Below, one piece after another: positions 32,428 to 41,143 of a stretch of 64,000 bases of DNA; position 1 is the first letter of the stretch; every line of letters starts with the position of its first letter. Under the pieces are notes generated by a model. That model did not search any database. It was not told where the DNA came from and was given only the letters and a program-made list of their open reading frames with translations. Origin of the DNA: Amycolatopsis vancoresmycina (lineage in GTDB: Bacteria > Actinomycetota > Actinomycetes > Mycobacteriales > Pseudonocardiaceae); the NCBI RefSeq assembly GCF_000716785.1, contig NZ_JNYY01000005.1:496001-560000 (forward strand), in the 5' to 3' direction. A program made the translations under genes and the position numbers.

Positions 32428-33620
32428 CGGCCACCTGGCCCGTTGTTCGGTGGCATCCGGTGCGTGCCGGATCTGGGCGGCTGGCCGCCGGGGATGCGGG
32501 CGACCTGGTCGGCGGGCAGCTGGCCGTGGTGCTGGTTCGGGACGCCGTCACCCGGCGGCCGCATCCCGGCCGGGACCTGCTGCTGCACCTGCTGCTGGGC
32601 CTGCGCGACCCGCCGCGGGTGCACGCCGTAGTGGTGCTGCTCCTCGGGGCTCAGCGAGGCGATGATGCTCTCCTGCGCGGCCGGCGGCAGCCGGTGCATG
32701 ATCTCCATGACGCGGTCCTTCCGGCGGACGGCCCCCATCCGGGTGGGCACGCCGGGCGTCGGCTGCATCTGCGGCGGCACGCCGGAGACGTCCTCGACCC
32801 CGCCCGCGTGGTGGCCGGCGTCGAACATCGCCTGCTCGGCGGCGATCTGGGCGCTGTCCTTCTCCTCGGACATGCCGATCGGGCCCTGCATCTTGCCGTT
32901 GAGGAACTGCTTGACGACCGGCTCCTCGCTGGTCAGCAGCACCTCGCGCGGGCCGAACATGACCAGTTCCTTGCGGAAGAGCATGCCCAGGTTGTCCGGG
33001 ACCGTGCGGGCCAGGTTGATGTTGTGCGTGACGATCAGGAAGGTGGCGTCGATCTGCGCGTTGACGTCGAGGAACAGCTGTGAGATGTAGGTGGTGCGGA
33101 CCGGGTCGAGGCCGGAGTCCGGCTCGTCGACCAGGATGATCTCGGGGTCGAGCACCAGGGCGCGGGCCAGGCCGGCGCGCTTGCGCATACCGCCGGAGAT
33201 CTCGCCCGGGAGCTTCTTGTCGGCGCCGTTCAGACCGGTCATGTCGAGCTTTTCGAGGACGATCCGGCGGATTTCCGTCTCGGACTTCTTCGTGTGCTCG
33301 CGCAGCGGGAAGGCGACGTTGTCGTAGAGGTTCATCGAGCCGAACAGCGCGCCGTCCTGGAAGAGGACGCCGAAGAGCTTCCGGATCTCGTAGAGCTTGT
33401 GCTCGGAGCAGGTGACGATGTCGACACCGTTGATCACGCAGCGGCCGCGGTCGGGCTTGAGCAGCCCGATCATCGACTTGAGGAACACCGACTTGCCGGT
33501 TCCCGACGGTCCGAGCATCGCCGACACTTCGCCCGGGGGCAGCGTCAACGTGACGTCCCGCCAGATGGCCTGCTTACCGAAGGACTTGGTCAGACCTTCG
33601 ATGACCACCTCGGCACCCAT
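32424..33620 (-). CDS. ABC transporter ATPase of the Mce system (MceG/Mkl-like)
   Basis: 398 aa. Walker A GPSGTGKS (about 37-44), ABC signature SGGMRKRAG (near 142), Walker B IILVDEPDSGLDP (near 160), H-loop THN (near 198). It energises Mce lipid uptake. After about residue 250 there is a long extension, first resembling the Mkl tail, then rich in Gln and Pro (QAQQQVQQQ), longer than the roughly 360 aa usual for Mkl. The ATG at 33620 has GGAGG upstream. It heads the operon and is fused to it by a 4-bp overlap. Confidence 0.92.
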   Translation of the reverse strand: MGAEVVIEGLTKSFGKQAIWRDVTLTLPPGEVSAMLGPSGTGKSVFLKSMIGLLKPDRGRCVINGVDIVTCSEHKLYEIRKLFGVLFQDGALFGSMNLYDNVAFPLREHTKKSETEIRRIVLEKLDMTGLNGADKKLPGEISGGMRKRAGLARALVLDPEIILVDEPDSGLDPVRTTYISQLFLDVNAQIDATFLIVTHNINLARTVPDNLGMLFRKELVMFGPREVLLTSEEPVVKQFLNGKMQGPIGMSEEKDSAQIAAEQAMFDAGHHAGGVEDVSGVPPQMQPTPGVPTRMGAVRRKDRVMEIMHRLPPAAQESIIASLSPEEQHHYGVHPRRVAQAQQQVQQQVPAGMRPPGDGVPNQHHGQLPADQVARIPGGQPPRSGTHRMPPNNGPGGR

Positions 33621-33859
33621 CGCACCTCCAGGAGCTGTTCCGCGTCATTGCGCCCGCTGCCACACCCTGCCACCCACGCCGGCGGCGGATGTGGGCCGGT
33701 GGCGCCCACGAACCCGCGTCAACCAGGTGCAACGAGCTGAGTGCGAACAGGTTACTCACCAGTTTTCTTTTCTGGCCAGCCCCGGGCCCATCGTCATCCC
33801 GCCGTGATCGCCAATGGGCAGCACGGTAGCCCAAACGGGGCAACAGCGCAGTTCTTGCG

Positions 33860-33891
33860 GCCCCGGATCCCGCTGTTTAGGGGACCGGGGC
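33860..33891 (-). terminator. Hairpin after the small membrane-protein gene
   Basis: GCCCCGG-rich stem with one bulge and a loop of about 9 nt, starting some 17 nt past the stop at 33908. The remaining gap down to the mce start (33621-33859) shows no gene and must hold the mce promoter; I cannot place it. Confidence 0.5.
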
Positions 33892-33907
33892 TATTCGGAC
33901 ACCGGCC

Positions 33908-34051
33908 CTAGGGGATCACCGCGAAGGCGGCGACGACCAGGAGGAACAGCACGGGCGCGACCACGGCCGCCACGGACAGGGCGAGCCGCGGCTCGCGGTC
34001 GGTCAGCCGGCGGGCGAGGAGCTCGAGGTGTTCGGGGTCGGTCATGGTCAT
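33908..34051 (-). CDS. Small single-pass membrane protein, unknown function
   Basis: 47 aa from ATG 34051 (a second ATG at 34045 is in frame). A charged N-terminus (DPEHLELLARRLTDREPRLAL) is followed by one hydrophobic helix ending near the C-terminus. Codon pattern is typical of the region, but the SD is weak. It lies between two terminator-like hairpins, so it would be its own unit. No family recognised. Confidence 0.5.
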   Translation of the reverse strand: MTMTDPEHLELLARRLTDREPRLALSVAAVVAPVLFLLVVAAFAVIP

Positions 34052-34103
34052 CGAGTCGCTGCCGGGTGCGCTGCCGCAACATCCGGGCACTTCCGGCAAA
34101 ACG

Positions 34104-34139
34104 GAACGGGCGGGCACCCTGGTGGGTACCCGCCCGTTC
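34104..34139 (-). terminator. Terminator after rplL
   Basis: 15-bp stem (one mismatch) with a 6-nt loop, about 25 nt past the rplL stop. It ends the rplJ-rplL transcript before any rpoB. Confidence 0.75.
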
Positions 34140-34164
34140 GCGGTGGGCGCTTGCGCGCCGGAAA

Positions 34165-34551
34165 TCACTTGATGGAGATCTTGGCGCCCGCGGCCTCGAG
34201 CTTCTCCTTGGCGGCCTCGGCGGCCTCCTTGTCGACCTTCTCCAGGAGGGCCTTGGGAGCGGCCTCGACCAGCTCCTTGGCCTCCTTCAGGCCCAGGCCC
34301 GAGACGACCTCGCGGACGACCTTGATGACCTGGATCTTCTTGTCGCCGGCGCCCTCGAGGACGACGTCGAACTCGTCCTGCTCCTCGACGGCGGCCGGGG
34401 CGGCACCGGCGGGGCCGGCGGCGGCGACGGCGACCGGCGCGGCGGCGGTGACGTCGAAGGTCTCCTCGAACTCCTTCACGAACTCGGACAGCTCGAGGAG
34501 GGTCAGCTCCTTGAAGGCGTCGATCAGCTCGGCGGTGCTCAGCTTCGCCAT
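34165..34551 (-). CDS. rplL: 50S ribosomal protein L7/L12
   Basis: 128 aa, full length. N-terminal dimerisation domain (MAKLSTAELIDAFKELTLLEL), Ala/Gly hinge near 38-55, and the globular C-terminal domain with KIQVIKVVREVVSGLGLKEAKELVE. Multiple copies bind L10 and recruit translation GTPases. It lies 49 nt after rplJ in the classic pair. Confidence 0.98.
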   Translation of the reverse strand: MAKLSTAELIDAFKELTLLELSEFVKEFEETFDVTAAAPVAVAAAGPAGAAPAAVEEQDEFDVVLEGAGDKKIQVIKVVREVVSGLGLKEAKELVEAAPKALLEKVDKEAAEAAKEKLEAAGAKISIK

Positions 34552-34600
34552 GATGGCTTCCTCTCAGAAAAACGAACTAGACGTTCGGGGTGGGGGTGGT

Positions 34601-35155
34601 TCAGCTCTCGGCGGGTGCTTCGGCTGCTTCGGTACCGGCGGCTTCGCGCTGCTTTTCTTCCAGCGCGGCAGCCAGGCGGGCGACCTGGGACGCCGGCGCC
34701 TGGAACAGCGCGGCGGCCTGGGAAAGCTTCGCCTTGAACGCGCCCGCCGCCTTGGCGAGCAGGACCTCACGGCTGTCGAGATCGGCGATCCGGTTGATCT
34801 CGTCCACGGACAGCGGCTTGCCGTCCATGTAGCCGCCCTTGATGACAAGCGCGTTGTTGTCCTTCGCGAAGTCGCGAAGCGCCTTGGCGGCGTCGACCGC
34901 TTCACCCTCGACGAAGGCGATGGCGGTGGCACCGACGAACAGGTCCTCGAGACCCTGCACACCGGCGTCCTCGGCCGCCCGCTTGACGAGGGTGTTCTTC
35001 GCGACCCGGTACTTGGCACTGGTGCCGAGAGCGCGGCGCAGCTGGGACAGCTGGGACACGGAGAGGCCGGTGTACTGGGTAACGACGGTGGCCGAGCTGG
35101 TGCGGAAGCTCTCCGCGATCTCGGCGACGGCCGCCACCTTGTCGGGCTTCGCCAT
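34601..35155 (-). CDS. rplJ: 50S ribosomal protein L10
   Basis: 184 aa. Typical L10 N-terminus (MAKPDKVAAVAEIAESFRTSSATVVTQYTGLSVSQLSQLRR) and C-terminal helix for L12 binding. ATG at 35155 preceded by GAGAGGAGGCGACC. It forms the L10-(L12)n stalk base and, in the family, represses its own mRNA through the leader found just upstream. Confidence 0.98.
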   Translation of the reverse strand: MAKPDKVAAVAEIAESFRTSSATVVTQYTGLSVSQLSQLRRALGTSAKYRVAKNTLVKRAAEDAGVQGLEDLFVGATAIAFVEGEAVDAAKALRDFAKDNNALVIKGGYMDGKPLSVDEINRIADLDSREVLLAKAAGAFKAKLSQAAALFQAPASQVARLAAALEEKQREAAGTEAAEAPAES

Positions 35156-35349
35156 GGTCGCCTCCTCTCTTGGCTAGTGTGTCCACTGGCTTTTCGAGGA
35201 GCCCCCCAAACGACGAAACGCCCTCGCGCAAGCAGGCGCGGGGCGTCATCGGGCACCTGGGTGCCCGGCCTCGTTCCTCCTGCGCGGGCCGCCCGGCGTG
35301 CTGCGGGACCTTCGTTCCCCGTTGGAGCGGGGAAAACCAGCGGTCTTCG
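35156..35349 (-). ncRNA. Likely L10 leader (autoregulatory 5' UTR of rplJ)
   Basis: About 195 nt of untranslated sequence on the rplJ strand between a promoter-like site and the ATG. It contains several hairpins (for example GGGCACCCAGGTGCCC and a GC-rich stem around 35219-35247) separated by AACGA-type unpaired stretches, as expected for the L10-binding leader. Assigned by position and hairpin content; I have not aligned it to a covariance model. Confidence 0.55.
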
Positions 35350-35378
35350 GTAGAACGTCGTCAAGAATACCTTGTCAA
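35350..35378 (-). promoter_or_regulatory. Candidate rplJ-rplL promoter
   Basis: A consensus -35 TTGACA (35378-35373) is followed after 17 nt by a weak -10 TTCTAC (35355-35350), upstream of the leader. Confidence 0.45.
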
Positions 35379-35434
35379 GTCGGCAAGCCTTCTCCACCCC
35401 CCACCTACGCGGCGGAGTGGGGCATCATAGTCAC

Positions 35435-36376
35435 GTGGCGGAGCAGCGCGATGACGGAAAGCCGGGCTCGGAAATCGAACCGGCGGGCCCGAACACGCCC
35501 ACGGGCGGCCCCCCGGCGCTGCCCCAGCCATCCGCCCCCGCCCTCCCGCAGCCCTCCGGCGCGGCCGCGCAGCCGCCGGTGGACCCGGCGGAGCTGGAGC
35601 AGTTCCGCCAGTTCCAGCAGTTCCAGGACTACCTGCGGTTCACCCAGGCCCAGCAGGGCAACCAGCCGGCGCCCGTCGCGGACGCAGGGGTGGTCCAAGC
35701 CCCGCCGTCGCAGCCAGTCCCCCAACAGGGCGGCCAGCCGCCGATGATCCCGCCGGGCTACCAGCTGGTCCCCACCGAACGCCGTCGCGCGCCGAAGTGG
35801 GCCACCTGGCTCGGCAAGAAGGTCCTCGCCTGGGTGCTGGCGATCGTCATCCTGGGCATCGCCGCCACGTTGCTGTACAACCACTTCTTCCCGAGCGACT
35901 CGGGCAAGTCCTCGGCCCAGCTGGCCCAGGAGGGCGGCGGGAAGTACCACACGAACCACGTGTTCTCGAAGAACCCGTACGAGGCCGTTCGCTTCGTGTA
36001 CCAGGACATCGCCCAGGGCAGCGTCGATGACGCCTGCGGCCGGTTCGCCTACGACGCGACGAAGGGCGTCGACATCCAGAGCAAGTTCGCCCAGGACCTC
36101 GGGCAGAACGACTGCCGGCAGGCGGTCCAGGCGATCCACGCGCAGGTGCAGCCGAAGAACCGCAACGACTACGCCGAATCGGTGCCGTCGTACGTCTCCG
36201 AACCCCTGCCCGGCGACGTGGTGACGATCGACTCCTGCTCGTTCCCGATCACCGGCGGCCCCGCACTGGGGGTCTTCACGGTGTCCAAGGTGGAACTGGG
36301 CCAGTGGCTCATCACCGGCCACGCGCCCGGCCCGGCGAAGTGCAGCGGGACACCCACCACCGCCCCGACCGGCTGA
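35435..36376 (+). CDS. Membrane-anchored protein with Pro/Gln-rich cytoplasmic tail, unknown function
   Basis: 313 aa from GTG 35435 (VAEQRDDGKPGSEIEP); the upstream frame stays open but overlaps the rplJ promoter. Residues 1-115 are Pro/Gln/Ala-rich. One membrane helix follows (AWVLAIVILGIAATLLYNHFF, near 131-151), then an extracytoplasmic domain of about 150 aa with four Cys. No family identified. It faces away from rplJ and converges, 1 bp apart, with the hydrolase gene. Confidence 0.75.
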   Translation: MAEQRDDGKPGSEIEPAGPNTPTGGPPALPQPSAPALPQPSGAAAQPPVDPAELEQFRQFQQFQDYLRFTQAQQGNQPAPVADAGVVQAPPSQPVPQQGGQPPMIPPGYQLVPTERRRAPKWATWLGKKVLAWVLAIVILGIAATLLYNHFFPSDSGKSSAQLAQEGGGKYHTNHVFSKNPYEAVRFVYQDIAQGSVDDACGRFAYDATKGVDIQSKFAQDLGQNDCRQAVQAIHAQVQPKNRNDYAESVPSYVSEPLPGDVVTIDSCSFPITGGPALGVFTVSKVELGQWLITGHAPGPAKCSGTPTTAPTG

Positions 36377-36377
36377 C

Positions 36378-37151
36378 TCAGCGCGGGTGCGGCGCCGAGA
36401 GGAACGAAACCAGCGCCTCCGCGAACGCCGGTGACATCACCGCCGTCATGTGGTCGCCCGGGATCCGGACCAGCCGCGCCCCCGCGATCGCCGCCGCCAG
36501 CCTCTCCGGCTCCGCCGCCAGCTGGTCCTGCTCGCCCGCCAGCACCAGCGTCGGCACCCCGATCGACGACAGGTCCAAGCGCCCCTCCCGCGAAGCCAGC
36601 GCGACCGCCGCCAGCGCCTGACGATCCCCACCTGTCGCGTCGGCCAGCAACCGGAACGGCACGCCCGAAGGAGGCACCGTGGAAGGGTCCTCAGCCAGCA
36701 GCGCCGATGCGATGTCCGCCGGCTTCACCACGCGCAGGTCCACCCCGCCGAAGTCGACGATCCCCGAGCCCACACCGCCCGTGGCCAGGCAGCGGATCCG
36801 CTTGTCCGCCGCCGTCACCGTCAACGCGATGATCGCGCCCATCGAGTAGCCCACCATCGACACCTCGTCGAGGCGCAGCTCGTCCAGCAAGGCCGAGACG
36901 TCCCGGGCCATGCTGTCCGACGTGTAGCGGGACTCGTCGTGCGGCTTCTCGGACCGGCCGTGGCCGCGCGCGTCCAGCGAAATCACCGTGAAGCCCGCCG
37001 ACCGCAGGGCCGCGACGACCCCGGTCGAGATCCAGTTCGCGTTCGTGTCCGCGGCGAACCCGTGCTGCAGCAGCACCGGGCGGTGGGCGCCGTCGCCCTC
37101 CCACACCGTGTAGTTCAACCGGAGGCCGTCGAACGACGCGAAAGTCGGCAT
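36378..37151 (-). CDS. Alpha/beta-fold hydrolase
   Basis: 257 aa. Nucleophile elbow GYSMGA (Ser near 103), acid in GEQDQL and catalytic His in PGDHMT form a plausible Ser-Asp-His triad; oxyanion motif LLQHGF near 28. Cytosolic, no signal. Substrate unknown. It is inserted between rplA and rplJ, after the rplA terminator, and is read on the same strand. Confidence 0.88.
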   Translation of the reverse strand: MPTFASFDGLRLNYTVWEGDGAHRPVLLQHGFAADTNANWISTGVVAALRSAGFTVISLDARGHGRSEKPHDESRYTSDSMARDVSALLDELRLDEVSMVGYSMGAIIALTVTAADKRIRCLATGGVGSGIVDFGGVDLRVVKPADIASALLAEDPSTVPPSGVPFRLLADATGGDRQALAAVALASREGRLDLSSIGVPTLVLAGEQDQLAAEPERLAAAIAGARLVRIPGDHMTAVMSPAFAEALVSFLSAPHPR

Positions 37152-37169
37152 GCTGTCAATAAGACACGA

Positions 37170-37208
37170 AGAAAGGGCGCCCCCGCAGCACGCGGGGACG
37201 CCCTTTCT
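37170..37208 (-). terminator. Terminator after rplA
   Basis: Strong GC-rich stem (AGAAAGGGCG paired with CGCCCTTTCT plus inner CCCCGC/GCGGGG), 13 nt beyond the rplA stop. Confidence 0.85.
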
Positions 37209-37221
37209 GGTGATCTCAGCC

Positions 37222-37941
37222 TCAGACTGCCGCTTCCTCGGAAAGGAGGTTGCGGGTCCGCAGCGGGTCGACCGGGATGCCCGGGCCCATCGTCGTGGTG
37301 AAGGTGACCTTCTTCAGGTAGCGGCCCTTCGCCGACGACGGCTTGGCACGCAGGATCTCGTCCAGCGCCGCCGCGTAGTTCTCGACCAGCTTCTCCGTGT
37401 CGAAGGAAGCCTTGCCGATCACCAGGTGCAGGTTGGCCTGCTTGTCGACGCGGAAGTTGATCTTACCGCCCTTGATGTCCTGCACGGCCTTCGCGACCGC
37501 GGGGGTCACCGTGCCGGTCTTCGGGTTCGGCATCAGGCCGCGCGGGCCGAGGATGCGGGCGATGCGGCCCACCTTGGCCATCTGGTCCGGCGTCGCGATC
37601 GCGGCGTCGAAGTCGAGCCAGCCACCCTGGATGCGCTCGATCAGTTCGTCGGTGCCGACCGCGTCCGCGCCGGCGGCTTCGGCCTCGGCGGCCTTGTCGC
37701 CGACGGCGAAGACGATGACGCGGGCGGTCTTACCGGTGCCGTGCGGCAGGTTCACGGTGCCGCGGACCATCTGGTCGGCCTTGCGGGGGTCCACACCGAG
37801 ACGCATCGCGACCTCGACGGTCGCGTCCATCTTGGTCTTGGAGGTCTCCTTCGCCAGCTTCGCGGCCTCGAGCGGCGCGTACAGACGCGCCTTGTCGACG
37901 AGCTCCGCAGCCTGGCGGTAAGCCTTGCTGTGCTTGGGCAT
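37222..37941 (-). CDS. rplA: 50S ribosomal protein L1
   Basis: 239 aa, full length for L1, with the conserved GTGKTARVIVFA and PNPKTGTVTPAVAKAV segments. It binds 23S rRNA at the L1 stalk and in many bacteria represses the rplK-rplA mRNA. Follows rplK by 77 nt. Confidence 0.98.
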   Translation of the reverse strand: MPKHSKAYRQAAELVDKARLYAPLEAAKLAKETSKTKMDATVEVAMRLGVDPRKADQMVRGTVNLPHGTGKTARVIVFAVGDKAAEAEAAGADAVGTDELIERIQGGWLDFDAAIATPDQMAKVGRIARILGPRGLMPNPKTGTVTPAVAKAVQDIKGGKINFRVDKQANLHLVIGKASFDTEKLVENYAAALDEILRAKPSSAKGRYLKKVTFTTTMGPGIPVDPLRTRNLLSEEAAV

Positions 37942-38018
37942 TGCTTCTGTCCTTAACTTCGAAAACGGATCAGTGTGGTGCGAGCCAGCACTGGCTCTCC
38001 CACGGGTACTTCAGAGAC

Positions 38019-38456
38019 TCAGGCGTCGACGACCGTGATGCCCATCGAACGAGCAGTGCCGGCGATGATCTTCGCGGCCTGGTCGATGTCGTGCGCGTTG
38101 AGGTCGGTCTCCTTGGTCTTGGCGATCTCGCGGACCTGGTCCCAGGTGACCTTGGCGACCTTGGTCTTGTGCGGCTCGCCGGAGCCCTTCTCGACACCAG
38201 CGGCCTTGAGCAGCAGTCGCGCGGCCGGCGGCGTCTTCAGCTTGAAGTCGAACGACCGGTCCTCGTACACGGAGATCTCGACCGGGACGACGTCCCCGCG
38301 CTGCGACTCGGTCGCGGCGTTGTAGGCCTTGCAGAACTCCATGATGTTGACGCCGTGCTGACCCAGCGCGGGGCCGACCGGCGGCGCGGGGTTGGCCGCA
38401 CCCGCCTTGATCTGCAGCTTGATGATCGCCGCAAGCTTCTTCTTCTTGGGTGGCAT
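38019..38456 (-). CDS. rplK: 50S ribosomal protein L11
   Basis: 145 aa. N-terminal domain with the Pro-rich switch (GAANPAPPVGPALGQHGVNIMEF) and C-terminal rRNA-binding domain ending GTARSMGITVVDA. Part of the GTPase-associated centre. Confidence 0.98.
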   Translation of the reverse strand: MPPKKKKLAAIIKLQIKAGAANPAPPVGPALGQHGVNIMEFCKAYNAATESQRGDVVPVEISVYEDRSFDFKLKTPPAARLLLKAAGVEKGSGEPHKTKVAKVTWDQVREIAKTKETDLNAHDIDQAAKIIAGTARSMGITVVDA

Positions 38457-38480
38457 TTCTTTTCCTGTCCTGTACTACGT

Positions 38481-38509
38481 TCCCCGCGTACCTGCCGTGG
38501 ACGCGGGGA
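38481..38509 (-). other. Hairpin between nusG and rplK
   Basis: 9-bp perfect stem TCCCCGCGT/ACGCGGGGA with an 11-nt loop, next to a second short stem (GGCCG/CGGCC). It may be an attenuator, processing signal or leader for rplK; there is no U-tract. Confidence 0.4.
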
Positions 38510-38531
38510 CTGCGGCCGGAACGGCCGGCCG

Positions 38532-39353
38532 TCAGATCTTGGAGACCTGGTTGAACGACAGCTCGACCGGGGTCTCCCGGCCGAAGATCGACACCAGGAC
38601 CTTCAGCTTCTGCCCGTCGACGTTGACCTCGGAGATCGTCGCCGGCAGCGTCGCGAACGGGCCGTCCATGACCGTGACCGACTCGCCGACCTCGAAGTCG
38701 ACCTCGACGGCCGGGCCGCCGAGCGGCGCCGTGGCGGCCGCTTCGCCCTTGCTGGCCTTGGCCGGGGCTTCCTTCTCGACCTGCGGCGCGAGGAACTTCA
38801 GCACCTCGTCCACGGTCAGCGGCGACGGCCGCGAGGTGGCGCCGACGAACCCGGTGACACCCGGCGTGTTGCGCACCGCGCTCCACGAGGCGTCGTTCAG
38901 GTCCATCCGGACCAGGATGTAGCCGGGCAGCACCTTGCGCTGCACCTGCTTGCGCTGGCCGTTCTTGATCTCGGTGACCTCTTCGGTCGGGACCTCGATC
39001 TGGAAGATGTAGTCCTCGACGTCCAGGGTCTGCGTCCGGGTCTCGAGGTTGGTCTTCACCTTGTTCTCGTAACCCGCGTACGAGTGCACGACGTACCACT
39101 CGCCGGGCGCGGCGAGCAGCTCGGAACGCAGCTTGGCGACCGGGTCCTCGTCGTCCGCGGCGGGCTCGGCCTCGGTCTCGTCCACGTCGACGGAAGCGTC
39201 GCCGTCATCGGAAGCGTCGTCGTCGACCTCGGAGTCCGACACGTCGACGGGCTCGAGGTGTTCCGACTCCTCGTCACCGAGTGCCGTGTGCACCTGCTCG
39301 TCGGAAAGCTCGGTCAGGTCGTGACCGGCTGCTGTGCCGTTGTCGGAGGTCAC
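38532..39353 (-). CDS. nusG: Transcription termination/antitermination factor NusG
   Basis: 273 aa. An acidic N-terminal extension of about 90 residues, typical of actinobacteria, precedes the NGN domain (WYVVHSYAGYENKVKTNLETR near 96) and the KOW domain (FEVGESVTVMDGPFATLPATI near 222). GTG start at 39353 with GAGAGGA upstream. Binds RNA polymerase and links it to ribosomes or Rho. Confidence 0.97.
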   Translation of the reverse strand: MTSDNGTAAGHDLTELSDEQVHTALGDEESEHLEPVDVSDSEVDDDASDDGDASVDVDETEAEPAADDEDPVAKLRSELLAAPGEWYVVHSYAGYENKVKTNLETRTQTLDVEDYIFQIEVPTEEVTEIKNGQRKQVQRKVLPGYILVRMDLNDASWSAVRNTPGVTGFVGATSRPSPLTVDEVLKFLAPQVEKEAPAKASKGEAAATAPLGGPAVEVDFEVGESVTVMDGPFATLPATISEVNVDGQKLKVLVSIFGRETPVELSFNQVSKI

Positions 39354-39417
39354 GTTCCGTCCTCTCAGTTGATCATTGCCGGGTCGGCCGGGCCGGCCCG
39401 CGCGGCTCGGCGGCGGG

Positions 39418-39852
39418 TCAGCCGAAGATCGCGCCGATGCCCTTCTTGAACGCGAAGTCCAAGACGCTCACCAGGGCCACCATGAACACCACGAAGATCA
39501 GCACGACGGCGGTGTAGGTGACCATCTGCTTGCGGTTCGGCCAGATGACCTTGCGCAGCTCCGCCCAGACCTCGCGGATGAAGCGCACCAGCCGCGCGAA
39601 CACGGAGGCCTTCTTCGGCTTCTGGTCCCGCTTCGGAGTCGGCGCGCCCTTGGCGTCGGGGGCGGTCTTCTCCCCCGACTTCCCGGCCGGGCGGGTCTTG
39701 TCGTCCGCACGTGCCGCGGACTTCCCCGCCGGACGAGCGGTCGCACGGCGCTCACGCCGGGCGGCAGCTGTGACGGGACGGGACGGGCTCTCGGGCTTCT
39801 GCCCGGCGCCGTCCTGCTCCTGCTCGCCGCCGCTGGCGTCGCTGTCGCTCAC
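39418..39852 (-). CDS. secE: Preprotein translocase subunit SecE
   Basis: 144 aa from GTG 39852, chosen for its 6-nt spacing to GGAGGA (the GTG at 39858 abuts that SD). Long charged N-terminal extension, then the conserved amphipathic region RFIREVWAELRKVIWPNRK and a single membrane helix. Component of SecYEG. It lies 32 nt downstream of tRNA-Trp and 64 nt upstream of nusG. Confidence 0.95.
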   Translation of the reverse strand: MSDSDASGGEQEQDGAGQKPESPSRPVTAAARRERRATARPAGKSAARADDKTRPAGKSGEKTAPDAKGAPTPKRDQKPKKASVFARLVRFIREVWAELRKVIWPNRKQMVTYTAVVLIFVVFMVALVSVLDFAFKKGIGAIFG

Positions 39853-39884
39853 GACCACTCCTCCGCTCCACCAGTTCCGTTACG

Positions 39885-39957
<73 letters not shown>

Positions 39958-40163
39958 GTGGAGCCCCGATCGCTCGGAGCCCCGGAGGACGCATTCGACC
40001 GTCCCCACCATCCAGGCGGGGATGACCGTAGTGCGTTCCAAGTCCCGAAGTCTACGGCAAGCCTCGCGGGGGCCCGCAACCGCGCCCCCCGATCGACCAC
40101 CGCACCCCGGCCGGCCTGCGGAAAACTCCCCGCCGACCTCCTGATCATGCCAGGATGTCCGCC

Positions 40164-41084
40164 ATGACGACCACCCCCCGTCCGGCGGGGGCTCCGACGC
40201 GGCTCGGGCTCGCGCTCCCGCAGTACGGCCCGCTCGCCGACCCGGCCGCCGTGCCGCGCTTCGCGGCCGCCGCCGAGGGCCTCGGCTACGCGTCGCTCTG
40301 GGTGGGCGACCGCATCCTGACGCCCCTGGAGCCGTCGGACCTGTACCCGGGCGGCGGGACGCCGGAGCAGCCGTACCCCAAGGAGTTCGAGAGCTTCGCC
40401 GACCCGTTCACGACGCTGGCGGCCGCGGCCGCCGTCACGAGCACGACCCGCCTCGGGATGAGCGCCCTGACCGGCCCGGTCTATTCCCCGGTGCTCCTGG
40501 CCAGGGCCCTGACCTCGCTCGACCTGGCCAGCGCGGGACGCCTCGACGTCGGCTTCGGGCTCGGCTGGCTGCGCGAGGAGTACTTCGCCACCGGCGTGCC
40601 GTGGGCCGGCCGGGGCAAGCGGCTCGAAGACCTGCTCGACGCGCTGGACGCGCTGTGGACCGGCGACCCGGTGGAGCACGCGGGCCCGCAGTGGCGGATC
40701 GCGCCGTCGACGGTCGGCCTGCGCCCGGCGCAGGAGCCCCGCCCGCCGGTGCTGCTCGGCGGGTTTTCGCCGGCGGCGCTGGCCAGGGTGGGGCGCCGCG
40801 CGGACGGCTGGCTGGCCGGCTGGATGCCGAAGCAGTACCTCGACGGCCTCTGGTCCGTTGCGCTCGAAGCGGCGGAGAAGGCCGGCCGCGACCCGGGCGC
40901 CCTGCGCCGCGTGCTGCGGATCAACCCGCGGCCGGGCACCGGCGTCGACACGGTCGCCGACGTCCCGCCGTGCCTCGACGTGGCGCGCGAAGCGGGCATC
41001 ACGGAGGTGCTCCTCGACCTGCACTACGTCGCGAAGGATGTCGACCACGCCCTGGAGCTCGCGGCGGAGCTCATCGCGAGCTGA
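40164..41084 (+). CDS. LLM-class (F420-dependent-type) oxidoreductase
   Basis: 306 aa from ATG 40164, which has AGGA 8 nt upstream (an ATG at 40155 is in frame but abuts it). Luciferase-like TIM barrel: LGLALPQYGP at the N-terminus, GRLDVGFGLGWLREEY near 124 and RPPVLLGGFSP near 195. Such enzymes use F420 or FMN; the substrate is unknown. Monocistronic, divergent from tRNA-Trp-secE, with about 200 nt of non-coding sequence between. Confidence 0.87.
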   Translation: MTTTPRPAGAPTRLGLALPQYGPLADPAAVPRFAAAAEGLGYASLWVGDRILTPLEPSDLYPGGGTPEQPYPKEFESFADPFTTLAAAAAVTSTTRLGMSALTGPVYSPVLLARALTSLDLASAGRLDVGFGLGWLREEYFATGVPWAGRGKRLEDLLDALDALWTGDPVEHAGPQWRIAPSTVGLRPAQEPRPPVLLGGFSPAALARVGRRADGWLAGWMPKQYLDGLWSVALEAAEKAGRDPGALRRVLRINPRPGTGVDTVADVPPCLDVAREAGITEVLLDLHYVAKDVDHALELAAELIAS

Positions 41085-41143
41085 CCCCGCGTCACCCGGA
41101 TTGGCTAGCTCGCCGCGGGACCGGTTTCGGTAGAAACGAAGAA

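Noticed and set aside
33621..33859. A gene in the gap between the mce ATPase and the small membrane protein
   Set aside because: Short open frames there have no SD and no recognisable sequence; it looks like promoter region.
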